DNA of 64,000 nucleotides from Actinomadura sp. NBRC 104412 (GTDB taxonomy: Bacteria > Actinomycetota > Actinomycetes > Streptosporangiales > Streptosporangiaceae), in NCBI RefSeq assembly GCF_030269515.1, contig NZ_BSTM01000011.1:62001-126000 (forward strand). Reading direction: 5' to 3'. Below, piece after piece: positions 21,786 to 31,776 of the stretch; within the stretch, counting starts at the first letter, position 1, and the number at the start of each line of letters is the position of its first letter. The position numbers and the translations under genes are program-made. The notes under the pieces are model-generated. The model was given only the letters and a program-made list of their open reading frames with translations. It was not told the origin of the DNA and did no database searches.

Positions 21786-22835
21786 ATGCACGGTGAGTAC
21801 AAGATGCCCGGCGGCAAGCTCGTCGTCGCCGATGTCGAGGTGGTGGACGGGCTGCTGCGGGCGCCGCGAATCAGCGGCGACTTCTTCCTGGAGCCGGACG
21901 AGGCCCTAGAGGCGATCAACGCGGCGCTGGACGGCCGGCCCGCCGGGTTGGAGGCGCGCGAGCTGGCCGCCCGGATCGAACGGGAGCTGCCCCGCGACAC
22001 GGTGATGCTGGGCGTGTCCGCCGAGGCGATCGCGATCGCGGTGCGGCGTGCCGTGACCCGCGCCTCGGACTGGCGTGACCATGAATGGCGGCTCGTGCAC
22101 GAACCCCCGCAGGAACCGGTGCTGCACATGGCGCTGGACCAGGTGCTCGCCGAGGAGGTCGGCGCGGGCCGACGTCCCCCGACCCTGCGGATCTGGGAGT
22201 GGGCCTCGCCCGCCGTGATCATCGGCAGCTTCCAGTCGCTGCGCAACGAGGTGGACCCCGAGGGCGCGCAGCGCCACGGGGTGGAGGTGGTCCGCAGGAT
22301 CAGCGGCGGCGGCGCGATGTTCGTCGAGCCGGGCAACACCATCACCTACTCGCTGTACGTGCCGGAGTCGCTGGTCGCCGGGATGTCGTTCGCCGAGAGC
22401 TACGCGTTCCTGGACGACTGGGTGCTGGGCGCGCTGGGCGAGCTCGGTGTCAGGGCCTGGTACCAGCCGCTCAACGACATCACCTCCGACCAGGGGAAGA
22501 TCGGCGGCGCGGCGCAGAAGCGGCTGGCGTCGGGCGCGGTGCTGCACCACGTGACGATGGCCTACGACATCGACGCCGCGAAGATGCTGGAGATCCTGCG
22601 GATCGGCAGGGAGAAGCTGTCGGGGAAGGGCGTCGCCAGCGCGGCCAAGCGGGTGGACCCGCTGCGCCGCCAGACCGGCCTGCCCCGCGAGGAGATCATC
22701 AAGCGGATGGTCGGGCACTTCCGCGGCCGGTACGGGCTGGCGGAGGGGACGCTCGCCGACGACGAACTGCGCGCGGCCGAGAAGCTGGTGGGGGAGAAGT
22801 TCGCCACCGAGTGGTGGACCGCCCGCGTCCCCTGA
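21786..22835 (+). CDS. Lipoate-protein ligase A family
   Basis: 349 residues from the ATG at 21786, which gives MHGEYKMPGGKLV, the usual start in actinobacteria; a TTG 14 codons upstream is less likely. The N-terminal ~90 residues (ISGDFFLEPDEALEAINAAL) are an accessory domain; the catalytic domain follows with LRIWEWASPAVIIGSFQS, RRISGGGAMF (lipoyl-AMP loop) and PLNDITSDQGKIGGAAQKR with the conserved lysine. It attaches lipoate to E2 and GcvH proteins. The accessory domain is fused at the N-terminus, opposite to E. coli LplA. Confidence 0.88.
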   Translation: MHGEYKMPGGKLVVADVEVVDGLLRAPRISGDFFLEPDEALEAINAALDGRPAGLEARELAARIERELPRDTVMLGVSAEAIAIAVRRAVTRASDWRDHEWRLVHEPPQEPVLHMALDQVLAEEVGAGRRPPTLRIWEWASPAVIIGSFQSLRNEVDPEGAQRHGVEVVRRISGGGAMFVEPGNTITYSLYVPESLVAGMSFAESYAFLDDWVLGALGELGVRAWYQPLNDITSDQGKIGGAAQKRLASGAVLHHVTMAYDIDAAKMLEILRIGREKLSGKGVASAAKRVDPLRRQTGLPREEIIKRMVGHFRGRYGLAEGTLADDELRAAEKLVGEKFATEWWTARVP

Positions 22836-22838
22836 GTC

Positions 22839-23654
22839 TCAGGACGAGGCGTCGCCGCCGGTGTTCCGCTTCATCGGCTGGGTGTCGGAACGGCGCCGGC
22901 GCGACGACTTGCGCCGCCCGGCGACCAGGGTGTCGTCCTCCGTCCCCCGCGTACCCGACACGATGTCGCTGGCCAGCCGGGCGTCCTGTTGTCCCGGCGA
23001 GGACGACGATGACGAGGGACGCGCGGCCGCCTCGGGCAGCGTCGGAGCCGAGCCGCCGGCGCCGCTCTTTCCGCCGCTCTTGGACGAGGACCTCTTCGGC
23101 TTCTCCAGGGCGGGGGCCGGTGCCTCCTCCTCCGCCGCGCGCAGCGCGTCGACGAAGCTCTGGCCGTCGTCCTCCTCCTCGTCCCGCGTACGGCGCGAGC
23201 GCCGCAGCCCGCGTGGACGGCCGGACCCGCCGCCGTCGAGCAGGAAGTGCTGTACGGACAGGCGCCCACCGTCGCCGACGGCGAGGAGCAGGCTCGCCAC
23301 GCCGAGCACCACGACCAGTTCGTAGCCGTTGAGCGCGGCCGTCCCGGTCTCGTTCACCACGAACAGGCCGTTGCCCGCGTGCACGAACACCAGCGCGCCC
23401 AGCATGTCCACGAACAGCAGCGCGCCGACGACCGGCAGCCCGACACCGGCGATCAGCAGCGTGCCGCCCAGCAGTTCGACGAACGTCGCGTACACGGCCG
23501 CGCCGGTGGGGAAGGGCACGCCCAGCTCCTCGAACCAGCGGCCGGTCGCGGTGACGCCCACCTCGATCTTCTGCCATCCGTGCGCCACGAAGACGGCGCC
23601 GACGCCGAGGCGGGCGAGCAGGGCCACGACGTCGTACAGCGGTCGAGAGCGCAT
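22839..23654 (-). CDS. DoxX family membrane protein with long charged C-terminal tail
   Basis: 271 residues. The N-terminal ~135 residues form four hydrophobic segments of the DoxX type (LLARLGVGAVFVAHGWQK, VELLGGTLLIAGVGLPV, LLFVDMLGALVFVHAG, ELVVVLGVASLLLAVG). The remaining half is low complexity: DEEEDD, KPKRSSSKSGGKSG, runs of Ser, and a basic end (RRKSSRRRRS). DoxX proteins are linked to redox membrane complexes, but the function here is not known. The ATG at 23654 has GGAAGGAG upstream. The tail is much longer than in typical DoxX proteins (~140 residues). Confidence 0.85.
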   Translation of the reverse strand: MRSRPLYDVVALLARLGVGAVFVAHGWQKIEVGVTATGRWFEELGVPFPTGAAVYATFVELLGGTLLIAGVGLPVVGALLFVDMLGALVFVHAGNGLFVVNETGTAALNGYELVVVLGVASLLLAVGDGGRLSVQHFLLDGGGSGRPRGLRRSRRTRDEEEDDGQSFVDALRAAEEEAPAPALEKPKRSSSKSGGKSGAGGSAPTLPEAAARPSSSSSSPGQQDARLASDIVSGTRGTEDDTLVAGRRKSSRRRRSDTQPMKRNTGGDASS

Positions 23655-23803
23655 GCGCTCGGCTCCTTCCACGCCCCGGCGAGGGGACCGGGGCCTGACC
23701 GTCGAGTATGACGCTCGCCGCGCGGATCGCGCGAGTCGTCCAGGTGGTGACCTGTCCGTTCGGGCCATAGGTTGGGAGTGCCGCACGATGAGGAGGAGCG
23801 TTC

Positions 23804-25228
23804 ATGTCCATGCAGAAGGGCGCCAACACACCGGTCCAGGCGACGTCCGTCAAGGTCGAGCTGGGCTGGCAGAGCGGACCCGGCGTGCCAGACGCGGACG
23901 CCTCCGCGCTGCTGCTCACCCAGGCGGGGAGGGTCCGGTCGGACGACGACTTCGTGTTCTACAACCAGCCGTCGCACCGCTCGGGCGCCGTCCGCCACGA
24001 GGGCAAGCAGCAGGGGCCGACCGTACGGGACGTGCTGGCGGTCGACCTGAACGGCGTCGAGCCCGATATCGACCGGATCGTGATCGCGGCCTCCGCGGAC
24101 GGCGGGACCTTCGGCGGCTTCCAGGGCCTCTACGTGCGGCTGCTGGACGCCGCGTCCGGCTCCGAGGTGGCGAGGTTCGACAACCCCGGCGCGACCACCG
24201 AGACCGCGTTCGTCCTGGGCGAGCTGTACCGGCGGCAGGGCGCGTGGAAGTTCCGCGCGGTCGGCCAGGGCTACGACTCGGGCCTCGCCGGGCTGGCCAC
24301 CGACTTCGGCATCACCGTCGACGATCCGTCCCCGGCGCCCGCTCCTCCCCCGCCCCCGCCCGCTTCGGCTCCGGCACCTCCGCCGCCCGCGCCGCCCGCG
24401 CCGCCCGTTCCCGAGCCGCAGTACGCGCCACCCGGCCCGGCGCCCGTGCCGCCGCCGCCTCCCGGGCAGTACCCGCCGCCTCCCGGCCAGTACCCGCCGC
24501 CTCCCGGCCAGTACCCGCCGCCCCCTGGCCAGTACCCGCCGCCGCCCTCAGCGCCCGTCCCGCCGCCCGCCCCTCCCGCCCAGCAGCAGGGCGGCGGCGG
24601 CACGGTCTCGCTGACCAAGAGCTCGCCCTCGGTGTCGCTCACCAAGCACGGCGCCCGGGGCGGCAACATGCGGGTCAACCTCAACTGGACCGCCAGGGAG
24701 GGCGCCGCCAAGGGGCTGATGGGCAAGCTGCGCCGCGGCGTCGACCTCGACCTCGACCTGTGCTGCCTGTGGGAGCTGCGGGACGGGCGCAAGGGCATCG
24801 TCCACGCCCTCGGCGACTTCGGCGCCCTGAACCGCCCCCCGTACATCCAGCTGGACCGCGACGACCGGTCCGGCGCGGTGGCCACCGGCGAGAACCTGAC
24901 GATCAACCTGGACCACACCAACGACTTCAAGCGGATCCTGGTGTTCGCCGAGATCTACGACGGCGCCGACGACTTCCGCGGCCTGGAGTCGGTCGCCACC
25001 CTGTACCCGGTCGGCGCCCCGCCGATCGAGATGCGCACCGGCGACTGCGTGGACGCCTCGCGCGACGTCGTCCTGGCCCTGATCGAGAACATCAACGGCG
25101 AGCTGGTGGTGCGCCGCGAGGGCCGGTACATCCTGCCGCCGCCCGGCCGCCCGCGCTGGGGCAAGATGTCGGTCGACCAGGCGTACGGCTGGAACCTGGA
25201 ATGGATGGCCGCCAGGGGCAAGGACTGA
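23804..25228 (+). CDS. TerD family protein with proline-rich linker and second TerD-like domain
   Basis: 474 residues. Residues 1-170 form a TerD domain ([32 protein letters not shown]), a calcium-binding fold of tellurite/stress-response proteins. Residues ~175-265 are almost pure Pro/Ala with four GQYPPPP repeats (about 24463-24546). Residues ~270-474 ([19 protein letters not shown] ... [14 protein letters not shown]) are a second TerD-like module. The ATG at 23804 has a GGAGG-type site. In actinomycetes such fusions often accompany ter clusters, but no other ter gene is here, so its role is unassigned. Confidence 0.88.
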   Translation: MSMQKGANTPVQATSVKVELGWQSGPGVPDADASALLLTQAGRVRSDDDFVFYNQPSHRSGAVRHEGKQQGPTVRDVLAVDLNGVEPDIDRIVIAASADGGTFGGFQGLYVRLLDAASGSEVARFDNPGATTETAFVLGELYRRQGAWKFRAVGQGYDSGLAGLATDFGITVDDPSPAPAPPPPPPASAPAPPPPAPPAPPVPEPQYAPPGPAPVPPPPPGQYPPPPGQYPPPPGQYPPPPGQYPPPPSAPVPPPAPPAQQQGGGGTVSLTKSSPSVSLTKHGARGGNMRVNLNWTAREGAAKGLMGKLRRGVDLDLDLCCLWELRDGRKGIVHALGDFGALNRPPYIQLDRDDRSGAVATGENLTINLDHTNDFKRILVFAEIYDGADDFRGLESVATLYPVGAPPIEMRTGDCVDASRDVVLALIENINGELVVRREGRYILPPPGRPRWGKMSVDQAYGWNLEWMAARGKD

Positions 25229-25246
25229 CGCCCCGGCGGCTCACGG

Positions 25247-25876
25247 TCACGAGATGACGGCCTCGGCCAGCCTCTTGTCGCGGGCCGCGCGCACCAGGGC
25301 GGCGGCGAAACGGCCCAGGTCCTTGTCGGGGACCTGGTCGGCGAGCCGCTCGGGGTCGGTGGGCAGGCCCAGCCTGTCGGCCCCCTTCTGCGCCTGGGGG
25401 TCGAAGTAGGGGCGGAGCCAGGGCCACACGGTCTGCGCCTCGCGGCAGAAGATGTCGACTCCGGTCGGGCCGATGCCCTTGAACTCCTTGAGCAGGTCGG
25501 CGGCCCGGTCCTTGTCGCGTTCCGCCTCGATCGGGAGCCTGCGCAGGTCGCCGTCGTACTTGTCCTGGACGAGCTCGGCCATCTCGCCGAGCCGGGTCGC
25601 GGTGCTCTCGTCGTACCGGACGTAGTGGCCGCGGCCGAGCGCGTCCACCCGTTCCTGCCAGGTCAGCCTGCTCATGCCGCGCGGCGTGCCGCCTCCGGCC
25701 TTGAGCAGCTCCCTGGTCGCGGCCAGGGCGATACCGGCCGTGATGCGGGTGCTCATCAGGTTGGCCATCACCAGGAGCTTGAAGAGGGCGGCGGGCTGGT
25801 CCTTCAGCGGGATCCCGGCCTCCTCGGCGAAGGTGTGACCCGCCTCACGCATCAGCTTCTTCACGACGGCTTGCAT
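25247..25876 (-). CDS. Endonuclease III-like HhH DNA repair protein
   Basis: 209 residues. A helix-hairpin-helix motif (LLKEFKGIGPTGVDIFCREAQ) and the surrounding helical fold match small HhH-GPD/endonuclease III relatives; no C-terminal iron-sulfur cysteines are present. The N-terminal portion (ALFKLLVMANLMSTRITAGIAL) matches the first HhH-GPD helices. It may excise damaged bases, but the catalytic lysine/aspartate pair cannot be assigned with certainty. The ATG at 25876 has GGGAGG upstream. The next gene downstream in the same direction is absent, so it is monocistronic. Confidence 0.75.
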   Translation of the reverse strand: MQAVVKKLMREAGHTFAEEAGIPLKDQPAALFKLLVMANLMSTRITAGIALAATRELLKAGGGTPRGMSRLTWQERVDALGRGHYVRYDESTATRLGEMAELVQDKYDGDLRRLPIEAERDKDRAADLLKEFKGIGPTGVDIFCREAQTVWPWLRPYFDPQAQKGADRLGLPTDPERLADQVPDKDLGRFAAALVRAARDKRLAEAVIS

Positions 25877-25952
25877 GCAGGCACCTCCCTCTTGGGGCAC
25901 CTACCCATGAAGGCCGGGATGACTCAAGCCTCGACGGACCGGCGGGCACGGC

Positions 25953-26798
25953 TCAGAGCAGGCTGAGCTGGCCCTCACCGGCCGACGGGTCGCGGTGCTT
26001 CTTCAGATGCCGCCAGCGCGGCAGATCGTCCAGATAGGACCAGGACAGCCGGTGGTGCGGCGTCGGCCCCCGCTCCTCCAGCGCCTTCTGGTGGACCGGG
26101 GACGGGTACCCGGCCGCGTCGGCGAACCCGTACCCGGGGTACTCGCCCTCCAGCGCCGCCATGAGCCTGTCCCGGTGGACCTTGGCCAGGACGGAGGCGG
26201 CGGCCACCGTGACCGAGCGCTGGTCGGCCCTGACCTCGCAGCGGACCGGCCACCGGCCGCCGAGATAGTCGTGCGCGCCGTCCAGGATCACCAGGTCGGG
26301 CCGCACCGGCAGCGCCTCCAGGGCCCGGACGGCGGCGCGGCGCAGCGCCTCCGTCATGCCCAGCTCGTCGATCTCCTCGGGGGACGCGGCACCGATCCCG
26401 TGCCCGGCCAGCCAGCCCGGCAGCACCTCGGCGAAACGCTCCCTGTGCGCGGCGGTGAGCAGCTTGGAGTCGGTGAGGCCGATCGTGCGGCCACCGCGTC
26501 CGGGCAGCTCGGGCGGAGGGCTCAGGTCGGTGACGGCGGCGCAGACGACCACGGGACCCGCCCAGGCGCCGCGCCCGACCTCGTCCACTCCCGCGATCAG
26601 CGGTACGGCGCGACCGCGCCGCCGCGGGCGGAGCGCCGAGCACAGCTCCTCTTCGATCGCGTATCCGGCGGCCTGCCGCCCCGCCCCCGGAACGTTCCCG
26701 TCTTGGACGTCCGAACCAGCGATGCCCTCCAAACCGTCCAGAGCGGCGAGTCCGTCCAGATGGGACGGGTCGGGGGTGGTGGTGCCGGCGTCGGTCAA
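25953..26798 (-). CDS. rnhB: Ribonuclease HII
   Basis: About 281 residues from a TTG at 26798 (GGAG eight bases upstream); a GTG at 26876 lacks a ribosome site. The catalytic core begins [21 protein letters not shown], holding the first acidic residues, with [18 protein letters not shown] and [20 protein letters not shown] following: a complete RNase HII. It cleaves RNA in RNA/DNA hybrids and single ribonucleotides in DNA. About 65 N-terminal residues before the core are not conserved, so the start remains uncertain. Confidence 0.93.
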   Translation of the reverse strand: MTDAGTTTPDPSHLDGLAALDGLEGIAGSDVQDGNVPGAGRQAAGYAIEEELCSALRPRRRGRAVPLIAGVDEVGRGAWAGPVVVCAAVTDLSPPPELPGRGGRTIGLTDSKLLTAAHRERFAEVLPGWLAGHGIGAASPEEIDELGMTEALRRAAVRALEALPVRPDLVILDGAHDYLGGRWPVRCEVRADQRSVTVAAASVLAKVHRDRLMAALEGEYPGYGFADAAGYPSPVHQKALEERGPTPHHRLSWSYLDDLPRWRHLKKHRDPSAGEGQLSLL

Positions 26799-26938
26799 CT
26801 CGGTTCTCCACGGGGCAGGGATGCGGTACCGCTCGATGGTAGGGCCGTCCCGGGCGCGCCCTGAACGCCTTGCCACAAATCAACGAACCCTTGCCGGGGA
26901 GTCCCGTTCCGACGGTCACTGCGCTTTACTCGCCTTGT

Positions 26939-29524
26939 ATGGCTGCGTTCAGGAGATTCCGGACTCGCCCTGCGGTGGGGACCGCGGCGCGGGATCTTTT
27001 CGAGCGCGTCCGCTGGCGCTACTTCCAGATCCAGCCGGGGCTGCGGTTCCTGGCGGGCGCCCTGCTGGTCGCGCTGGTGGTCGCGGGCACCGTGCTGCTG
27101 AAGGGGCTCTCTCCGGCCGCGGTCGGCGCGGGCGCGTTCACCGTGATCGGGATCGTGGTGGTCCATCTGGTCATGCGGTCGCCGGCGGGCATGGCGGTGG
27201 TGTCGCTCCTGTTCTGCTGGCTGGTGGTGTCGGTTCCGCTGGGGGACCTGTATCCGGAACAGCCCGGTCGCCCCTTCCTGGACGCGACCCCGCTGCTCGC
27301 GTTGCTGGCCCTGCCGGTGGCGTTCGTGGCGCTGCGGCTGCGCGGGTACGCGCCGTGGCGGACCGCGTTACTCGCCTTGGGCGCGGCGGGCGTGGTGACG
27401 GCGGCCATGACGAGCCCCTTCCCGGGCCTGCACGTGGTACCGGCATGGGTGGCGGCGCTGGCCGTGCTCGGCTACCGATGGGACCAGGCCAGGCGTACCG
27501 TACCGGCCGAGGCGTACGAGACCGGGTGGGTCCAGGAGCAGTCCAGCTCCAAGGGAGAGGGCAAGGGGGAAGGCTCTGAGGAGACCGGCCGGAGGCCGAC
27601 CCCGGCCCGGCCGCGCCGCCCCCCGAACCCCAACGTCGACCCGGACCCGGCGTCCAACGGAGGCGCGTCCACCGGCACGGACGGCGTCCCCGCGGCGACC
27701 CGGGCCGCGTACGAGCGGCGTGTCGCCTCCCGGGACACCGAGCCCGCCACGTCCACCACGGCGGACGGGGGCGACGACGGCGGGCAGCCCCGGATCTCCG
27801 TCGCCGAGGCGCTGGCCGAACTGGACGCGATGATCGGCCTGGCCCCGGTGAAACGGCAGGTCAGATCGATCGCCGCCTCGATCGAGGCGGCGCATCTGCG
27901 GGCCGCGGCCGGGGTGCCGACCGAGAAGCCGATGCGGCACTTCGTGTTCGTGGGTCCGTCCGGCACCGGCAAGACCACCGTGGCCCGCGTGCTCGCCAAG
28001 ATCTTTTACGCGTTCGGGCTGCTGCCGACCCCCGAGGTGGTGGAGGCGCACCGGGCCGACCTGGTCGGCGAGTTCCTCGGCGCCACCGCGATCAAGACCA
28101 ACCGGCTGATCGACTCGGCGCTGGGCGGGGTGCTGTTCGTGGACGAGGCGTACGCGCTGGTCAACTCGGCCGAGGGCCAGCCGGACCGGTTCGGCAACGA
28201 GGCGGTGCAGACACTGCTGAAACGGGCCGAGGACGACCGCGACCGGCTGGTGATCATCCTGGCCGGATACGAGGCGCAGATGACCGAGTTCCTGGACTCC
28301 AATCCGGGCCTGGCCTCCCGGTTCGGCACCCGGGTGCACTTCCCGTCCTACCGTCCCCGCGAGCTGCTGAGCATCGCCGAGTACCACACGGGCCTGCGCG
28401 ACGACCGGCTGGACGAGGAGGCGCGGCGGCGGCTGGTCGCCAGGTTCGAGGAGGTGGAGCGCCGCGGAATCGTCGACGAGCTGGGCAACGGCCGGTTCGT
28501 CCGGACGCTGACCGAGGCCGCCGCCCGCGCCCGCGACGTGCGGGTGGTCGGGAACGCGCCCGCCGCCGGAGGCCGCACCCCCACCGCCGAGGACCTGGTC
28601 ACCGTGCGCGCCGAGGACATCGACACCGCCTACGCCGAGGTCACCGAGCGCTACCGCGGCTACGCCGAGACGCCCACGCTGGACGAGGCGCTGGGCTCCC
28701 TGGACGCGATGATCGGTCTCGCCCCGGTGAAACGGCAGGTCCGGGAGATCGCCGCGCAGCTCCAGGTGGCCCGGATGCGGCAGGACCAGGGCCTGGTCAC
28801 CCGACCGCCCACCCGGCACTTCGTGTTCACCGGGCCGCCCGGCACCGGCAAGACCACCGTGGCCCGGGTCCTCGGCCGGATCTTCGCCGCGCTCGGCCTG
28901 CTCGCCCGTCCGTCCGTGGTGGAGTGCCAGCGCGCCGACCTGGTCGGCGAGCATCTCGGCGCCACCGCGCTCAAGACCAACAAGGTGGTCGACTCGGCGC
29001 TGGGCGGGGTGCTGTTCGTGGACGAGGCGTACTCGCTGGTCAACCCGGGCTACGGCGGCGGCGACGCGTTCGGCTCCGAGGCGGTGCAGACGCTGCTGAA
29101 ACGGGCCGAGGACGACCGTGACCGGCTGGTCATCGTGCTGGCGGGCTACGAGGCCGACATGGACCGCTTCCTGTCCTCCAACCCCGGCCTGGCGTCCCGG
29201 TTCGACGTCCGGGTCGACTTCCCGTCCTACGGTCCCGACGAGCTGCTGCGGATCGCCCAGCTCATCGCCGAGGAGAGCGGGGACCGCTGGGAGGAGGCGG
29301 CGCTGGACGACCTCGCGTTGCTGTTCCAGCGGGTCTGCGGCCTGGGACGCATCGACGAGCTGGGCAACGGCCGCTTCGCCCGGTCCATCTACGAGAAGGC
29401 GTGCGCGTCGCGGGCGTTGCGCGCCGCCGAGCTGGGGTCCGCCGCGACCGCCGCCGACCTGACCGTCCTCACGGTGGACGACGTGCACGCCGCGTACTCC
29501 GAGCTCACGCACCGCCTCGGCTGA
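26939..29524 (+). CDS. Membrane-anchored protein with two CbbX/EccA-type AAA+ ATPase domains
   Basis: 861 residues. The N-terminal ~180 residues have four or five hydrophobic segments ([47 protein letters not shown]), then a charged low-complexity linker. Two similar AAA+ modules follow: Walker [10 protein letters not shown] near 338 and GPPGTGKTT near 631, each with Walker [11 protein letters not shown] and sensor LVIILAGYE / LVIVLAGYE. The modules resemble CbbX (Rubisco activase) and EccA of ESX secretion. No ESX or Rubisco gene is nearby, so the client is unknown. TTTACT at 26925 suggests a leaderless ATG at 26939. Confidence 0.88.
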   Translation: MAAFRRFRTRPAVGTAARDLFERVRWRYFQIQPGLRFLAGALLVALVVAGTVLLKGLSPAAVGAGAFTVIGIVVVHLVMRSPAGMAVVSLLFCWLVVSVPLGDLYPEQPGRPFLDATPLLALLALPVAFVALRLRGYAPWRTALLALGAAGVVTAAMTSPFPGLHVVPAWVAALAVLGYRWDQARRTVPAEAYETGWVQEQSSSKGEGKGEGSEETGRRPTPARPRRPPNPNVDPDPASNGGASTGTDGVPAATRAAYERRVASRDTEPATSTTADGGDDGGQPRISVAEALAELDAMIGLAPVKRQVRSIAASIEAAHLRAAAGVPTEKPMRHFVFVGPSGTGKTTVARVLAKIFYAFGLLPTPEVVEAHRADLVGEFLGATAIKTNRLIDSALGGVLFVDEAYALVNSAEGQPDRFGNEAVQTLLKRAEDDRDRLVIILAGYEAQMTEFLDSNPGLASRFGTRVHFPSYRPRELLSIAEYHTGLRDDRLDEEARRRLVARFEEVERRGIVDELGNGRFVRTLTEAAARARDVRVVGNAPAAGGRTPTAEDLVTVRAEDIDTAYAEVTERYRGYAETPTLDEALGSLDAMIGLAPVKRQVREIAAQLQVARMRQDQGLVTRPPTRHFVFTGPPGTGKTTVARVLGRIFAALGLLARPSVVECQRADLVGEHLGATALKTNKVVDSALGGVLFVDEAYSLVNPGYGGGDAFGSEAVQTLLKRAEDDRDRLVIVLAGYEADMDRFLSSNPGLASRFDVRVDFPSYGPDELLRIAQLIAEESGDRWEEAALDDLALLFQRVCGLGRIDELGNGRFARSIYEKACASRALRAAELGSAATAADLTVLTVDDVHAAYSELTHRLG

Positions 29525-29587
29525 AACCGGCCCTTATCGGGGCGATCGCACACCTGCCGCGCCCTCTGATCGTTTAGGGTGCGGGGC

Positions 29588-30280
29588 GTGGCTGATGAGG
29601 AGTCGACCGCCTACCACCAGCGGCCCTACACCCCGCCCCCCGGCGCCGCCGAGCTTCTGCTGATCCGGCACGGTGCGTCCGAGGCCGCCGATCCGGACCG
29701 CCCGTTCCCCTTGGTCGACGGCCAGGGCGACCCGGCGCTGGCGCGCGAGGGACGCGAACAGGCCGATCTCCTCGCCGACCGGCTCGGCAGGGAACGCGTC
29801 GACGCCATCTACGTCACCACCCTCCGCCGTACCGTCCAGACCGCCGCGCCGCTGGCGTCCCGCCTCGGCCTGGACCCCGTCGTCGAGCCGGATCTGCGCG
29901 AAGTCCACCTGGGCGAATGGGAAGGCGGCGTGTTCCGCGTCCGCGTCGCGGCGGACGACCCGGTGGCACGCCGCCTCTTCACCGAGGAACGCTGGGACGT
30001 CATCCCCGGCGCCGAGCCCATGCGATCGTTCGAGACCCGCGTCAAGGACGCCATCGACCGCATCGCCGCCGCCCACCCCGATCAGCGGGTCGCCGTCGTC
30101 ACCCACGGCGGCGTCATAGCCCAAGCCGTGGCGACGGCCACCGGATCCCGCCCGTTCGCGTTCCTGGCCCCCGACAACTGCTCCATCTCCCGCCTGGTCG
30201 TCCTGAACGGGCTGTGGTCCATCCGCGGCTACAACGACATAGCCCACCTTCCCCACAGCGCCCCCGAACCCCTCACCTGA
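29588..30280 (+). CDS. Histidine phosphatase family protein
   Basis: 230 residues. The phosphohistidine motif is LLIRHGASEA (near 25) with downstream TTLRRTVQTAAPL, the acidic REVHLGEWEGG and the second catalytic histidine in VVTHGGVIAQ: a complete phosphoglycerate-mutase-like phosphatase. Substrate unknown. GTG starts at 29579 and 29588 are both possible; 29588 keeps the shorter, more typical N-terminus. It starts 63 bp after the AAA gene in the same direction and may be co-transcribed. Confidence 0.88.
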   Translation: MADEESTAYHQRPYTPPPGAAELLLIRHGASEAADPDRPFPLVDGQGDPALAREGREQADLLADRLGRERVDAIYVTTLRRTVQTAAPLASRLGLDPVVEPDLREVHLGEWEGGVFRVRVAADDPVARRLFTEERWDVIPGAEPMRSFETRVKDAIDRIAAAHPDQRVAVVTHGGVIAQAVATATGSRPFAFLAPDNCSISRLVVLNGLWSIRGYNDIAHLPHSAPEPLT

Positions 30281-30295
30281 CCCGCCTTCCGGGCG

Positions 30296-31144
30296 CTACA
30301 TGCGGAACCGGATGCGCTGGCCTGGACGGAGCTGCGCCGCCGCCGGGATGTCGCGGGTGGCGATCACGGCGATGACCGGGTAGCCGCCCGTCGTCGGATG
30401 GTCGGTGAGGAAAAGGATCGGCAGGCCATTGGGAGGGACCTGGAGCGCGCCGGTGACCATGCCCTCGCTGCTCAGCTCCCCATGGCGGGCACGGGTGAGG
30501 GTGGGGCCGTTCAGCCGGACGCCGACCCGGTTGCTCTCCGAGGTGACCTCGTAGGGCTCGGAGGTCAGCGTGGCAAGCGACTCCGGCGTGAACCAGTCGT
30601 CGCGTGGCCCCGGGAGCAGACGCAGCTCGGGGACCTCCGGCAGGGCCGGGGAGGGGGCCACGTCCACCTGGATTTCGTCGAGCCCCGTCGTGGGGCCGAT
30701 GGGGAGGCGGTCGCCGGGCGACAACGGTGCCGGGCCGAGACCCGACAGCAGGTCCGTGGAACGGCTCCCCAGGATCGGCTCCACGGCCAGCCCCCCGCGT
30801 ACGGCCAGGTAGCTGCGGAGCCCTTCGCGGGGCAGGCCCAGCTCGACGGTGTCTCCCGGATCCACGTAGCAGGGCGCGTTCATCCCGCATGAGCGCCCGC
30901 CGACGCGTACGGGCACCGGCGCCCCGGTGAGCGCGACCCACGCGCCGCCCCGGAAACGCACCGCGCCGCCGCCCAGCGTGAACTCGATCGCCGCCGTCCC
31001 CTCGGGATTGCCGACCAGGCGGTTCGCCAGGCGGAGCGCCCGCTCGTCCGCCGCCCCCGAGCGCGGCACGCCCAGGTGCGCGTGACCCGGGCGACCCAGG
31101 TCCTGGACGGTCGCGAGCGGGCCCGGCCGCACCACCTCGATCAC
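30296..31144 (-). CDS. pxpC: 5-oxoprolinase subunit C (biotin-dependent carboxyltransferase-like)
   Basis: 282 residues. MIEVVRPGPLATVQDLGRPG and GVPRSGAADERALRLANRLVGN are hallmark sequences of the KipA/PxpC family. With PxpA and PxpB it hydrolyses 5-oxoproline to glutamate using ATP, a damage-repair step. The ATG overlaps the pxpB stop by four bases (ATGA), so the three genes are translationally coupled in the order pxpA-pxpB-pxpC. Confidence 0.93.
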   Translation of the reverse strand: MIEVVRPGPLATVQDLGRPGHAHLGVPRSGAADERALRLANRLVGNPEGTAAIEFTLGGGAVRFRGGAWVALTGAPVPVRVGGRSCGMNAPCYVDPGDTVELGLPREGLRSYLAVRGGLAVEPILGSRSTDLLSGLGPAPLSPGDRLPIGPTTGLDEIQVDVAPSPALPEVPELRLLPGPRDDWFTPESLATLTSEPYEVTSESNRVGVRLNGPTLTRARHGELSSEGMVTGALQVPPNGLPILFLTDHPTTGGYPVIAVIATRDIPAAAQLRPGQRIRFRM

Positions 31145-31776
31145 CGCCGGCCCGTCCCGGACACGGGGACGAAACGGACCCGCGTCCCCGGCTGGAGCAG
31201 CGACGGCGGATCACGCTTCACGTCCCACAACACCAGATCCGTCCGCCCCAGCAGCCGCCAGCCACCCGGAGACCGCGACGGATAGACCGCCGCGTACGGC
31301 CCCGCGATCGCGACCGAGCCTCCGGGGACGGCCGTGCGCGGCGAATCCCTGCGCGGAACGTGAAGACCGGGATCCAAGCCCGTCAAGTAGCCGAAACCAG
31401 GGGAGAAGCCCAGGTAGGCCACCGTGAACTCCGACCCGGCGTGCCGCGCGACGACCTCGTCCACCGGCAGGCCGGTGAGCCCCGCGACCTCATCCAGGTC
31501 CGCGCCGTCGTACACGGTCGGGACCTCGACCGGCGCCCCCCGCCCCGCCACCTGCTCCGGCAGCGGCAGCGTCGGCAACCGCGCCGCCAGCCGATCCAGA
31601 TCGCACGCCTCCGCATCCGCCACGACCAGGACCGTGCGCTCACCCGGCACGACATCCACGACACCCGGCATCGCCGCGTCCCGGATCGCCGCGTTCAACC
31701 GGTGCGACAGCGCCAGATCGCCCGTCTCCACCAGCAGCGCCGCGTCCCCCGCCCTGCGGACCGTCAACCCCGTCAT
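31141..31776 (-). CDS. pxpB: 5-oxoprolinase subunit B (KipI-like)
   Basis: 211 residues. The family signatures AYLGFSPGFGYLTGLDP and VPRRDSPRTAVPGGSVAIAG are present, with PGGWRLLGRT near the end. PxpB forms the PxpBC subcomplex that phosphorylates 5-oxoproline for ring opening. It overlaps pxpA and pxpC by four bases on each side. Confidence 0.93.
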   Translation of the reverse strand: MTGLTVRRAGDAALLVETGDLALSHRLNAAIRDAAMPGVVDVVPGERTVLVVADAEACDLDRLAARLPTLPLPEQVAGRGAPVEVPTVYDGADLDEVAGLTGLPVDEVVARHAGSEFTVAYLGFSPGFGYLTGLDPGLHVPRRDSPRTAVPGGSVAIAGPYAAVYPSRSPGGWRLLGRTDLVLWDVKRDPPSLLQPGTRVRFVPVSGTGRR

